Below, piece after piece: positions 42,701-52,492 of a stretch of 64,000 bases of DNA. Within the stretch, counting starts at the first letter, position 1. Each line of letters starts with the position of its first letter. The stretch is from Ciona intestinalis (Eukaryota; Chordata; Ascidiacea; Phlebobranchia; Cionidae), in assembly GCF_000224145.3 (NCBI RefSeq), contig NC_020170.2, forward strand, positions 2,475,589 through 2,539,588, written 5' to 3'. The notes under the pieces are model-generated. The model ran no database searches. It was not told the origin of the DNA and was given only the letters and a program-made list of their open reading frames with translations. The translations under genes were made by a program, and so were the position numbers.

Positions 42701-45653
42701 CATTTTATTTGATAATAAGCAAAGAATAATTGCAGAATTATATAATCGCAACCCTCGACAATATAGGTCGTAATTTATTCAATCCACGATCAGAAATCAT
42801 GGCATTTAGGTTCTAACGTTATCCCATCTTACCCCACAGAACTATATTTTAAACTGTTACTCTTGTAGGTTTAACCACAGCAGTGTTGGTATATCATAGC
42901 TAACCTGGGTCTGTTGCATTCGGTCCTCTTTTTTTATTCGATCGTGGCAATAATGAAGACACTTTTCTTATTATGTTCACTTGAAATCCGTTCTCTTTGG
43001 TGTTTCTGTTAGAATTCCCATTCATTTGTTGCTTCCCTGCCAAGTGTATGTTGTCTTTTGTATGTTGTTTGAAAATTAGTTATGGCATTACTAACTCTGT
43101 TAGGTCTGTGTAGATTTATTAACTTAGTATAAACGATTAAGTTTGTTGTATGAGAACCATCACACAGTGTATAGCATGCCAGGGGTCGTGGGATTTAAAC
43201 CCTATAGTTGCCCCCATAACCTCATCACATAATACGCATATTGTTTTTAATACAGATAATATGCACAGGGGAGATTAATGTAGATTTTATATTCAAAATA
43301 TATGTTTAGTTCACCTACCCTCTGTCTTATTTTGAAATCCTTGTTCTTCAACCTTCACCGCTTGAAGCTTTTCTGTAGTAAAATTATTGTTTTAAACAAT
43401 TAACAATGGCCTGTGCTGGGATCGTGAGGATACGGTTTAATAATTCTTTTAAAGTTATTTGTTAACTACTAAATAGACGAGAATAAAAAAATGAAAAGGT
43501 GTCCCATCTCCCCCCACCCTACTCTATAGTAGGTTGGGGTAAGATAGTCCGTGTTTTCGTTCTCTTTCGTCCTATTTGGTAGTAAAATGCGTAACTACAG
43601 AATTGTATAACCGTGGCCTCGCGACTCTAGTTTGGGAAAAACACGATTAGGAAACATGAAATATTATGTGTTAATGGTATTCACATTACTCCACAATACT
43701 TTAAGACAAACTACTGTAAGATAAGAGCTATTTATATTGTTCTTACCTACTCCTCCAGTTTCTGGGCTACCGGGGGATTTCGATGAGAGAACGTTACTGT
43801 AGGAAAACTGAGGTTAGCCTAATGAATTTAACAATTAAATTTTGAGTGTCGCAATCAACAAAAATATTTTTGCTAAGGATTCATTTTTTTGCAACTAACC
43901 TTTTGACTGCGTCTATTATTGCGTTGAGGGCGACAACCATTACTGCAGTAACTGCCCCAGTTGCCACCGCAGTGACCATCACGCTCGGTGGACTTGTGGG
44001 TGCTGCTGGAATAAAGATCGAATCAATAAGACTGTTAATTAGATTAAACAAGTTGATTTTAATTTTGTGTTTAAAACTTACTGGGTGTGGGATCCGGTGT
44101 TTTAGTGTCGGCTGTGCTGGGGCTGATCGTGGTCGTTTCTTGCGATGTTTCCTGGGACGTGTGTGTTGTAGCAGCTTCTGTTGTAGCAGCTTTGTGTTGT
44201 AGCAGCTTCTGTTGTAGTTTGTGTTGTAGCAGCTTCTGTTGTTGTTTGTGTTGTAGCAGCTTCTGTTGTAGTTTTTGTTGTAGCAGCTTCTGTTGTAGTT
44301 TGTGTTGCAGCAGCTTCTGTTGTAGTTTGTGTTGTAGCAGCTTCTGTTGTAGTTTGTGTTGTAGCAGCCTTTGTTGTAGTTTGTGTTGTAGCAGCTTCTG
44401 TTGTAGTTTGTGTTGAAGCAGCTTCTGTTGTAGTTTGTGTTGTAGCAGCTTCTGTTGTTGTTTGTGTTGTAGCAGCTTCTGTTGTAGTTTGTGTTGTAGC
44501 AGCTTCTGTTGTAGTTTGTGTTGCAGCAGCTTCTGTTGTAGTTTGTGTTGCAGCAGCTTCTGTTGTAGTTTGTGTTGTAGCAGCCTTAGCTGTGATGTTG
44601 GTACCTGCTCCACCTTTGATAATATTAACCATAACTACAGTGCATAATGTTAACTAACAGGGCGCAGCTCATTGGCAGAAATATATATCGTTACCAAGCG
44701 TATAATATATTTATTAATATACCGGTGACACACTTACCTCCTCCTGTTACGTTCCTTTGGCAAATGTAACTTGCCTCAAAATCGCATGTTACATCCGTCC
44801 ATTTGCGTGTATTGGGCTTTTTTTCATAGATTACGCAATTTATCTGAAAAAGCGCACCTAAAAAACTCGGGCTATCACCGGCCCAATTTTCGAGGATTGT
44901 ATTCTCTAACATGGTGCCATCTGACCAGATGAATTTGTTTGCATCATTATCCGTATCTCGTTCGAGACCGATGTAAAAGTCGTTAGTTTGATCTACGAAT
45001 AAAACGGTGTAGTAAAAACGATTTAATCAGATTTTGCTTTTCCAACTGATTTGGTATCGGACTAATTAACCCACAAAAATTTTATTCAATTACAGAATGT
45101 AACGGCACGCTCGTGTACGCTTCACATAATTGCATGGTTCCGCTATATATATACAATAGGGTGGGGAAAGATTGGACATTTTTTATTATACTTTCTCGTC
45201 CATGTGTTATTAAACTTAGAACATTCACAAAATTATGAAACCGCACCCCTACGACTCCTATAGACTGATGTTGTTAATTGTTTAAACCACGATCAATGTA
45301 TTTGAACATTATGTTCTAAATATGTCCCGCCTCCCCCCACCCTACGATATATCAAGCAACAAACACTTAGATATTGTAATTACGGTGTATAAACGCTTAC
45401 TTGATCCGATGATGTCGAAAAGAAAGTTTTGAACATCGACCGTTTCAATAACGACAGGTATTCCGCTGTAATTTGCACATGCTGTATCAACCTCTGCCTT
45501 TGTAACACTTGGCAACTGAACAAGGTATTCTCTGCTTCCAAACTGGTGCCATACATTATTACTTTCCACATTTGAAACTACCATTAAAAAGAACAAAATC
45601 CATCTATAAAGCGGCATATCTGACTTATGGTTTTCACTTTCACTCGGCATCAT
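39795..45653 (-). CDS. C-type lectin receptor B with mucin-like stalk and exon-cassette tail
   Basis: Exons: 45653-45401, 44992-44738, 44634-44082, 44005-43900, 43796-43747, 43372-43319, 43036-42905, 42311-42147, 41725-41597, 41014-40940, 40790-40662, 40398-40282, 40200-40096, 39853-39795. Order: signal peptide, C-type lectin domain (NNVWHQFGSREYLV; DFYIGLERD; FIWSDGTMLEN; WTDVTCDFEASYICQRN), Thr-rich stalk of 14 nine-residue repeats, transmembrane helix VMVTAVATGAVTAVMVVAL, and a tail of ten phase-1 exons. Four tail exons carry basic-Ser motifs in pairs, such as ENQRRASS...LKRASNAIPG and RRVSTIL...IKRASVV. The tail ends in GITIVDETT, like IVDETKK in receptor A. No EPN/QPD motif in the lectin domain. 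In this sequence the stalk exon does not keep one frame to its donor (see the repeat entry). Predicted type I surface receptor. Confidence 0.85.
40505..40552 (+). repeat. SINE head fragment
   Basis: CTGTGGTGCAATGGCGTGCT resembles the tRNA-like head of the SINE family; the rest is missing. Confidence 0.35.
41032..41228 (-). repeat. Inverted-repeat element copy
   Basis: Starts TATAGGGTGGGGAAGATGGG, ends GTGACCAATCTTCCCCCACC followed by CTACTA. Confidence 0.85.
41366..41547 (-). repeat. Inverted-repeat element copy, diverged
   Basis: Starts TAGGGTTGGATAAAATGGAA, ends GTATCCTACCTTACTCCATA. Confidence 0.7.
41840..41882. repeat. Solo ends of the inverted-repeat element
   Basis: A start (TATATAGTAGGGTG) is joined directly to an end (TCCCATCCTCCCCCACCC), with the middle deleted. 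Confidence 0.6.
42653..42846 (-). repeat. Inverted-repeat element copy
   Basis: Starts TAGTAGGGTGGGATAAGACG, ends TATCCCATCTTACCCCACAG. In receptor B intron. Confidence 0.85.
43388..43528 (+). repeat. Truncated inverted-repeat element copy
   Basis: Begins inside the element at TTTTAAACAATTAACAATGG and ends GTCCCATCTCCCCCCACCCT followed by ACTCTATAG. Confidence 0.8.
43525..43703 (-). repeat. Inverted-repeat element copy adjoining the previous one
   Basis: Starts TAGTAGGTTGGGGTAAGATA, ends ATTCACATTACTCCACAATA. Confidence 0.75.
44185..44595 (-). repeat. 27-bp minisatellite coding the receptor B stalk
   Basis: Fourteen tandem units of 27 bp encode TTTEAATTQ with small variants (A for T, S for T, K for E or Q). 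This is a Thr-rich, probably O-glycosylated stalk. After unit 14 the array has an irregular unit: the frame entering from the lectin domain passes into a nonsense-like tail ending at 44102, while the frame that reads out into THTSQETSQETTTISPSTAD and the donor at 44082 is shifted. A copy-number or small indel difference inside the array, or a sequencing error in it, would explain this. Confidence 0.9.
45143..45352 (-). repeat. Inverted-repeat element copy
   Basis: Starts CAATAGGGTGGGGAAAGATT, ends TATGTCCCGCCTCCCCCCAC followed by CCTACGATATA. In receptor B intron 1. Confidence 0.85.
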
Positions 45654-45989
45654 ATTTGACTCTTAACATAATGCCCTGTTGCAAAGGTACATGTTGATAG
45701 ATTACTACGAAAAAAGTGACCAAACTTTTTAAACGTGTTGGTCGCGTTAACAAAAAAACAATTTCGCCGTATAAAGATGACGTTATTATAACTTCGACGA
45801 TATAGCTTTATTTTCAAAGAAAGTGCATGGTATGCGGCTTCACCATAATTCGCGCGCTACAAAGGTATGCGCGGTTATATATAGTTATGCATATATAGTT
45901 ATATAAACAGTCGTGTGAATTAAAATAGCGGAAACAGACTTGCGTTTTCGATTATTTTTATTATTTTTCGAAATAAACAATTTTAGGTT

Positions 45990-46045
45990 CTTTGTAACAA
46001 AATGCAATCACATGTAAATGTAACAAAATGCAATCACATGTAAAT
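45990..46045 (+). repeat. Two-copy 26-bp tandem repeat
   Basis: GTAACAAAATGCAATCACAT followed by GTAAAT occurs twice in a row upstream of receptor B. Confidence 0.8.
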
Positions 46046-46145
46046 GACATCTGCCGAAGAATAATTTGGTATCTCGCATAAATATTAAGCGTTATAGCCG
46101 TTTTAATGCAACGCGTCATCTACACCGAGACACCTAATACTGTGT

Positions 46146-46335
46146 ATAGTATATTGTGGGGAAAAGGATGAGATACAGCACATATATCTCATATATTTCC
46201 ATTTCCCCATAGTGTTTTCAACAACTAACAACGCTCTTTAGAGCCGCGAGGCTACAGTTATAGAATTCTGTAATTACCAAATAGGACGAAAAAATACAAT
46301 AAAAACATGTCCCATCTAATCCCACCCCACTATAG
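46146..46335 (+). repeat. Inverted-repeat element copy
   Basis: Starts TAGTATATTGTGGGGAAAAG, ends CATGTCCCATCTAATCCCAC followed by CCCACTATA. Confidence 0.8.
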
Positions 46336-46370
46336 CATTAACATCGGTTCAAGAAAGTTGTATCAAAAGT

Positions 46371-48479
46371 TTAATTTAAAACTTGTTGGGCTGGTTTAGA
46401 ATATGTTTCCAACGTGTTTGGCCACCATACAGATGGCTTTCTATCCCCACTTAACGGTGGTGTATCTACTGAAATTTGACCGGCGGGTGGCGATGGTGTG
46501 CCAATGTTTGCCTTCTTTTGTGAAAGAACGAAGTTCTTTACTACAGACCACTTCGTGTCGTATTTTTTCCACTGCGGCTGATCAGAATTGGAAGCCACTT
46601 TATTACAAAACCCTTGAACTTTTTCACTGATTGCAGCATTACATTCTACTGTACTGTTGCTGGTAACGGCTCGGGTGGGCGTGACGGATTCTTCGAAACT
46701 TTCAAAGTCGGTTATCGGAGTGGCCAACGGCATCAGCACTCTGTACAAGATAAAAATTAAAATGGGTCAAATTCCTCCAAAAAATGATTTAAAACCCTAG
46801 ATAAATATTCAAAATAGAAAAAAACTTCAATAAAGCGGGATCCTGGCCCCAAATCCCAGGTCCCATGGCTTGTCTCGCTGGTCTCATGGCTTGTCACGCC
46901 TTAACCTATAAGAACCTAATCCAAACAACAGCGTAAAAATTGTTCGGTATCACGAGACCCAATTTTAAACAATTATCTTACCGAGAACCCCTGCGACTTG
47001 ACATCTTTTCTGGTGGAGGAACACTCGAAGACCTGCGTAGGTTTCTATGGCGAGACCGGTTTAGATCTGGTTTGGTCCGGCTCTCCTGTTGTTTCTGCTG
47101 AAGACATCGCAGCGTTTGTGCCGATGGTGTGCATCTGGACGAAGTTCTTTTTATAGGAAGCGTTGCATTTGTTGTAGCTGGTCGACTGTAGACGTTGGGT
47201 AGTTCATCTTTTTCGAAATTTTCATTTAGCGCTTCTGCGATTGGGTTCCAACGAGGACTGATTGTCTGTTTTAAGCGTAAAAAACGCTTTATTTTAAAAA
47301 CAAACTGTAATTCTTGTAGTTAAATGTCAACTATATATGGGTTAAGATGGGTACCGTTAGCATTTATATCCTACATTTTTAAATTTCGTTTTTAATAATA
47401 AACAACGCTCTTTTATAGTCGTAAAGTGATACGGTAATATTTCTTTAAATGTTCTTTGTTTGCTACCAAAAAATAATAAAAAACTTATCTTGCCCCACCC
47501 GCGTTTACCATATTAAAACATTGTGTTCACGAGACACTAAATTAAAGTTTACAAACCGATGAAGGCATATCCTGAAAGAGGAAAATCCGTGATCTGATCG
47601 TGTNNNNNNNNNNNNNNNNNNNNNNNNNNNNNNNNNNNNNNNNNNNNNNNNNNTCTGATCGTGTTCTCTGCCTCCTCCGCAACAACACCGTTTCATCTCT
47701 CTCCGCAAATCTTGATATCAACTTACGCTCAAATGTGTCTGGCGTCGGGTTCATTTTCACAGATGATGCGAGATCGGTAACACTAACAGAACTGGAAGGT
47801 GGTGAGTACCTTTTATTTTTCCTAGCGCGCTTCTGCATACCTCTTGCTAAGTACAAGTCAGAAATTGCCTGGAAAATCGATGCAATACCAAATACAGCAT
47901 ATTGCGATTTCCGAAAAAAAGGAAAAAAGCGCAATACTAAACCACTACTAAAAATAAACTTTTTACATATAAAAATCTTACACGAACCTCAATTTCTGCC
48001 ATCGCTGCCCGATCTCTCGCTGCGGAAAGTCTTGAACCGGATCGAACGTTGCTGGATTTTTGTCTGTTGGCGTATATTTCAATCATCACGTGGTCTCGAA
48101 CCGCTTGGTTTCGGTCATGCCAAATTTCGTCAGCTTTTGTGTAAACAGAAAAATCTGATTTTATTGATAAAACATGCTTGTTTAATGGGACTTTTTAATA
48201 AAGTATAAGTTTATTCACTTTACTCGGCGAAACATTTTTAGAGCTAATATACATGCGATGTTTTCATGTTTATACTTAGTACACGAAACCACAGGAATAC
48301 GTACATTGTACATAAACATATGCATGTATAATCATAATGATCTAACCTTTCCTTGTGTGATCTTGTTCAATGGCTTTTAGTTTCTTTTGATGTTCCCCTT
48401 TCCGAAGAACTGCGTTTCTTTGCAGTGCATATTTCACATGCCGTGACAGCGGTTCAGATTCTTCTATTATTTCAGCCAT
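46371..48479 (-). CDS. Unrecognised basic, coiled-coil-like protein
   Basis: Modelled exons: 48479-48347, 48133-47988, 47868 to about 47689, a possible 15-base exon 47571-47557, 47265-46982, 46740-46371. The start is the ATG opening MAEIIEESEPLSRHVKYALQ; the N-terminal 90 residues are charged and helical (LRKGEHQKKLKAIEQDHTRK; DEIWHDRNQAVRDHVMIEIY). The middle is Arg/Ser-rich (HRNLRRSSSVPPPEKMSSRR) and the end is Pro/Ser-rich with two adjacent Trp (KPSVWWPNTLETYSKPAQ). Phases agree except around the N gap at 47604-47653, where the exon end is uncertain. No signal peptide or membrane segment, so it is probably intracellular. No family recognised. It lies just upstream of receptor B on the same strand. 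Confidence 0.55.
47336..47508 (+). repeat. Inverted-repeat element copy, diverged
   Basis: Starts TATATGGGTTAAGATGGGTA, ends AACTTATCTTGCCCCACCCG. Confidence 0.65.
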
Positions 48480-48604
48480 TTCTTACTTAACTTATACAAC
48501 AAAACTGCATTGAGCCATACGCGAACTAATGAAAATTTAATGTTAGAATTCGCAGTCTGTTTTCAACCTTTCGCCTTGCTTATACCAGGTATCTGCTGAC
48601 AACA

Positions 48605-51600
48605 TCACACGGCCCTGTTTAGCTGAATAATCGTCTCACTCGCCCCTGTATACCATTGTTGCGTGTTATCGTTATACTTGCTATCTTGACGAAAGGCTTT
48701 ATATTTTGTTGTTTTTGTAGAGGACAATGAGTCGGTCCAGCTATTATATACAGCGATAAACATCATGACGCGAAATACAAGGTCGTCGAAGCTTTTGTTA
48801 TATACACGCAAGCCGCTCTTTATAATGCGTTTTACGACTGTTATTTACGAGCTTACTTATTAAGTTCAACGCGTTCATCTGCACGTTCCTAAAACTGCTG
48901 CCCACAGAAAAAATATTCCATTTCTTTTAAACCCTCAACGAAAAATTTTTAAATCCTCAACGAAAAAAGTATATAAACAACTTCTTTCTTATAGACGAGA
49001 CGTCAACACCTTGTAGCCGACAATGAATCGTTTCACTATAAAAACTCGCTCGTTTTCGGCAGTTGACTTTAACTGTGTGCTTTCCAATATAGGCGTGCCA
49101 TGCACAAATGGTTGCGGCGTATTTTCCAGCGTCGTTCCGCGGATCTTTGTTTAACTTACAAGTGTAAATAACTCTTGTGTGCGAAGTGTAAAAGCATCGT
49201 AAACGACATGGTTACTCTCTCGTTTTCTAACCCCGACACATTAGCAAATATCAAAGCGATATTTAATTACTATCCAAGATTTCCAGGTACAATGCTATAA
49301 GTGATTTCAAAACCAAGTCAGAACTTGTACGAAGCGGCGTGTATATATAACAACCGCTTGTCTGTTTGCGGCTGCAGTCTGCAGAACTGTGTATGCGCTG
49401 CGATGTGGGTTTGTTCTATTTTTAGCACCAATCCTATACATCAAAGTTCTTTTTTGTGTCCAACTTGTAACGAACTCCAGTTTCGAATTGTTTTGTATTA
49501 AAACCACGCAGAATAACATGCTTTGTTGAACTGTTTTATTAGAGCTTTTAAACAGCGGTTACGAATCTTGCCTCCTAATAATTTTCTCGAATTCTCTAAA
49601 TTACATGTATGTTGTCCTTGCGTGCGATGTCACCTGACATTCAGTGATGGGTTCCAGAGTTCGTATCTTGTCGTCCCCTGTGTTGCTATGGTGCCCGCAC
49701 TCGTGGCCGCAGCCGAGCAGCCGAGGCGCCAAGTAGCAGCAACAAGTCGTGCTTGCCCCTGTTTAACAACGAGTGAAAAATGATTAAGAAATCACCATAA
49801 GTGGCACCCGAAATTGAACGCTAATGATCAAGGGTAAAGTAAGCCAGCGTTGCTCAGTTATTTTGCTTTGTTTAAATCTTACCTGAACCACTGCGACTAG
49901 CAGCGTACGCCGCGGCTACTGTTGATAAAATCGAATCTCGTCGTTTTTCTGCTTCTTTCCTTTCACTGCCAAATGGAAACAAAATGTCAACCCGCCCAGA
50001 TATGTATTGAAACGTTCATGATTGTTTTATACGGGTTACTTAAAATGAGGTAAAATGGGACACGCTTTCATTTTCTTTTTTTGTCTCATTTGGTAGTATA
50101 ACCGTAACCCGCCGACACAAAGAGCGTTGGTAATTGTTTAAAATACAATCAAGGAATATGGGATGCCTACAGTACCCCACCATATGTATTAAAACGCTAA
50201 TGTTTGCTACCAAAGTGGGTTTTAATTTAACTTCCATATAGACCTACCTTCTCGATACAGTTGCACCTATCCACAATAGCCCGGCAGCTGCATAAGCAAA
50301 CGCAGTTGCTCCCCAACCCACAAATATACCGTCTGAAAGTTCGGAAGCTTTACCTTCATCCCATACTGAATACATTACTTCCAGACCATACCAGGTGCTT
50401 GATATTAATACGAAGGTACCTGATATAACATGAATGAATTGAAACTGTTTTATCATCGCGTGGCAGGGCAATAAAATTCGATATAACAAGGGTGTTTTGT
50501 TTCATACGCCTCCTGTCGGCTTAATTTGAGCAAATTTACTCAGTAGACAAGCAGTTATTACGAGTTGCCACGTATGTAACTGCGTGGGTAACATTTTTTG
50601 CAGTTTATGGCTGACAATTTGGTTTGCGCAAAAAAACTTAACCGCAAGTGCTCCATGTCCCACACAACCATAATAATAGCAATGCGTCGAGCCTCTATTC
50701 CGAAAACTCTGGACCATATAGGCGTGTGCGCTGAACAAAAATTGTCACGACTTGTCTATAACTTGCTATGTCCCACGAAATCAGTGCAAAAAATACGCCA
50801 GATTAACACACCTGCTACTATCCATACAACAGCCGCACGTCGAGTTAACTTTTCTTTTGTCCGTGGTAAAAGACGAAAAAGCAGGATGCATCGCATTCCC
50901 ATAACGTTAAGAATCAAAGCAAACCCACTTAGTAGACAAGCAGTTATCATGAGACCTCTGCATACTGTCCGCTGCGCTGAAATAAGTAACTAAAACATTG
51001 AACTATAATATATATAATATAGTAGGGTGGGGGGAGATGGGACATCTTTAGAACATAACATCCAATTATCCTTATCGTGTTTTTAAACAATTATCAACGG
51101 TTTATGGGAGTCGTGAAGATGTAGTTTTATAATTCTTTGAATGTTCTTTGTTTACTACCAAATGCGACGAGAAAATAGAACGAAAATGTGTCCCATCTTT
51201 CCCCACCCTACTATTCTATATTGTACTGTGGGGTAAGACGGGAACCATTAGGTATATATAACACATAACATATGAGATTTCCTAACCATGTTTTTAATAG
51301 TTAAACAACGTTATTTAAAGTCGAGTAGATAGGATTTTATAAATATTCTTAAAAGTTTATCGCAAGTGTTATTTACCTCCATGCGAGCCGAGAAGGGAAC
51401 CGGAAAGCCATTTTCCACACAAACCGGTAGAGCTGCAAAATTTCCAAAGACCATAACAATTCTCGTATGGCGAGATCTACCAATCATGTATTTGAAAATA
51501 TTTTTGAATACAAAACTAGTTAACATAAAAAGGAAAATAAAGTAGCCTATTAGCGGCAAAACAGAAGCGTCGTTTGTAGCCAATATATAAAACAAATGAA

Positions 51601-52072
51601 ACTTTATCCTAGCGTAACCGGAAAACGACAGTCGTTATAACATTGGTGTTCAAACACCTAGTGCCAGCTTACGAGCTACCATTTCTGTTACTTTAGTGGT
51701 TGATTATTTTTGGGGAATTTTATTTTTTTTAAGTATGGCTGACAATTTAGACAACCTGATAGTGATCATTGGGTTGCAGCAATTGCCGTTAAGTGACTTG
51801 CCTAAGAACACATTCGCTCACAATGATAGCAGCGAGAAGCCTTTACAGGCAGGTGCGCTAATCACTTTGCCACGGCGCCGGAAATCGTTAAGAAACTACT
51901 GAAATTTTAGTTTAAACTGACTTACCGATGCTTCGGCATAGATGACGTACCAACAAGGAGTTACGGTCACGAAAACTACACAACTAGCGGCTGTCAGTCC
52001 AAAAATAAAACCAGCAAACTTGCATAACGGCGCTATTACAGACGAAGCGCTGTCTGTAGCGTAATCTGCCAT
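48605..52072 (-). CDS. Claudin-like four-pass membrane protein
   Basis: Exons 52072-51926, 51476-51377, 50976-50812, 50419-50248, 49965-49883 and a tentative last exon 48645-48605 (708 nt, 235 residues; phases match). Transmembrane 1 is FAGFIFGLTAASCVVFV; the first extracellular loop contains the claudin signature in the form YGLWKFCSSTGLC (GLW-x2-C-x5-C, where the classic form has GLW-x2-C-x8-10-C); transmembrane 2 ITACLLSGFALILNVMGM; transmembrane 3 WIVAGTFVLISSTWYGLEVM; transmembrane 4 GWGATAFAYAAAGLLWIGAT. The cytoplasmic tail is Lys/Arg/Ser-rich and, with the tentative exon, ends in RAV, a possible PDZ ligand. Claudins form the paracellular seal of tight junctions. The shortened Cys spacing and tail make this a divergent member. 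Introns hold a SINE and three inverted-repeat copies. Confidence 0.78.
48650..49882. other. Intron of the claudin-like gene, contents unclear
   Basis: Holds no strongly supported exon. A plus-strand frame at 49208-49288 (MVTLSFSNPDTLANIKAI) ends at a donor-like site but has no partner exons. The segment 49660-49790 is GC-richer than its surroundings and may be a repeat fragment. Confidence 0.4.
50037..50195 (-). repeat. Inverted-repeat element copy, diverged
   Basis: Contains TGAGGTAAAATGGGACACGC at the start and a shortened end GATGCCTACAGTACCCCACC. In a claudin-like gene intron. Confidence 0.7.
50495..50630 (-). repeat. SINE fragment with a copied piece of a claudin exon
   Basis: Contains the SINE tail (TTTCATACGCCTCCTGTCGG) and, inside it, GTAGACAAGCAGTTATTACG, which matches GTAGACAAGCAGTTATCATG in the coding exon at 50929-50951. 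Either a chance match or a small local duplication of exon 3. Confidence 0.4.
51015..51217 (+). repeat. Inverted-repeat element copy, complete
   Basis: Starts TAGTAGGGTGGGGGGAGATG, ends TGTGTCCCATCTTTCCCCAC followed by CCTACTA. One of the best preserved copies. Confidence 0.92.
51222..51360 (+). repeat. Truncated inverted-repeat element copy next to the complete one
   Basis: Starts TGTACTGTGGGGTAAGACGG and fades after TTATAAATATTCTT. Confidence 0.7.
51605..51890 (-). repeat. tRNA-derived SINE, long copy in claudin-like gene intron 1
   Basis: Begins at the tail (CGACAGTCGTTATAACATTG), passes GGTTGATTATTTTTGGGG and GCAATTGCCGTTAAGTGACT, and ends near the head (AATCACTTTGCCACGGCG). Confidence 0.75.
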
Positions 52073-52492
52073 TTAAGCTAACAGCTCAAGTATTCTGCTC
52101 ACATCCGCTGTACTGAAGTTATAACTTGCCGAGTCTAAAAGCCGACTGTCCACTTACATTCATCAAACAACAATGGGCAATAGCAAAATTGTCACACATA
52201 TATGCTAATTAGTTTGGTTGGTGCTAAACGGCTTTCAATAAATAAAGAGCTTTATTGGAGAAATGACCAGGGTCACTTAACCACAGTAATAAAAAAAGAA
52301 AAGAAATTTATAAAAGAATGATAACAAATCAATTTATAAAGACACTTTTGCCAACACCATTCACATCACTTGTCTTCCAGCTTACAGCGCAGCTGTCACC
52401 TTTTTTTCCAAGTGTTCTGCTCTTCCATAACTTGGTCACGCCATATATGTATAGTAGTAAATTGGCATTTAAAGTACAATAATCCAGTAAAA

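Noticed and set aside
44185-44595. CRISPR-like array
   Set aside because: Units are contiguous 27-bp coding repeats without unique spacers, in a eukaryotic gene.
44087-44647. Long Cys/Ser-rich plus-strand frames (CCSSFCCS repeats) and a Leu/Gln/Lys-rich minus frame
   Set aside because: They are other frames of the 27-bp minisatellite that encodes the Thr-rich stalk of receptor B.
49208-49291. Possible plus-strand first exon starting MVTLSFSNPDTL
   Set aside because: Ends near a weak donor and has no partner exon; a single short frame is not enough.
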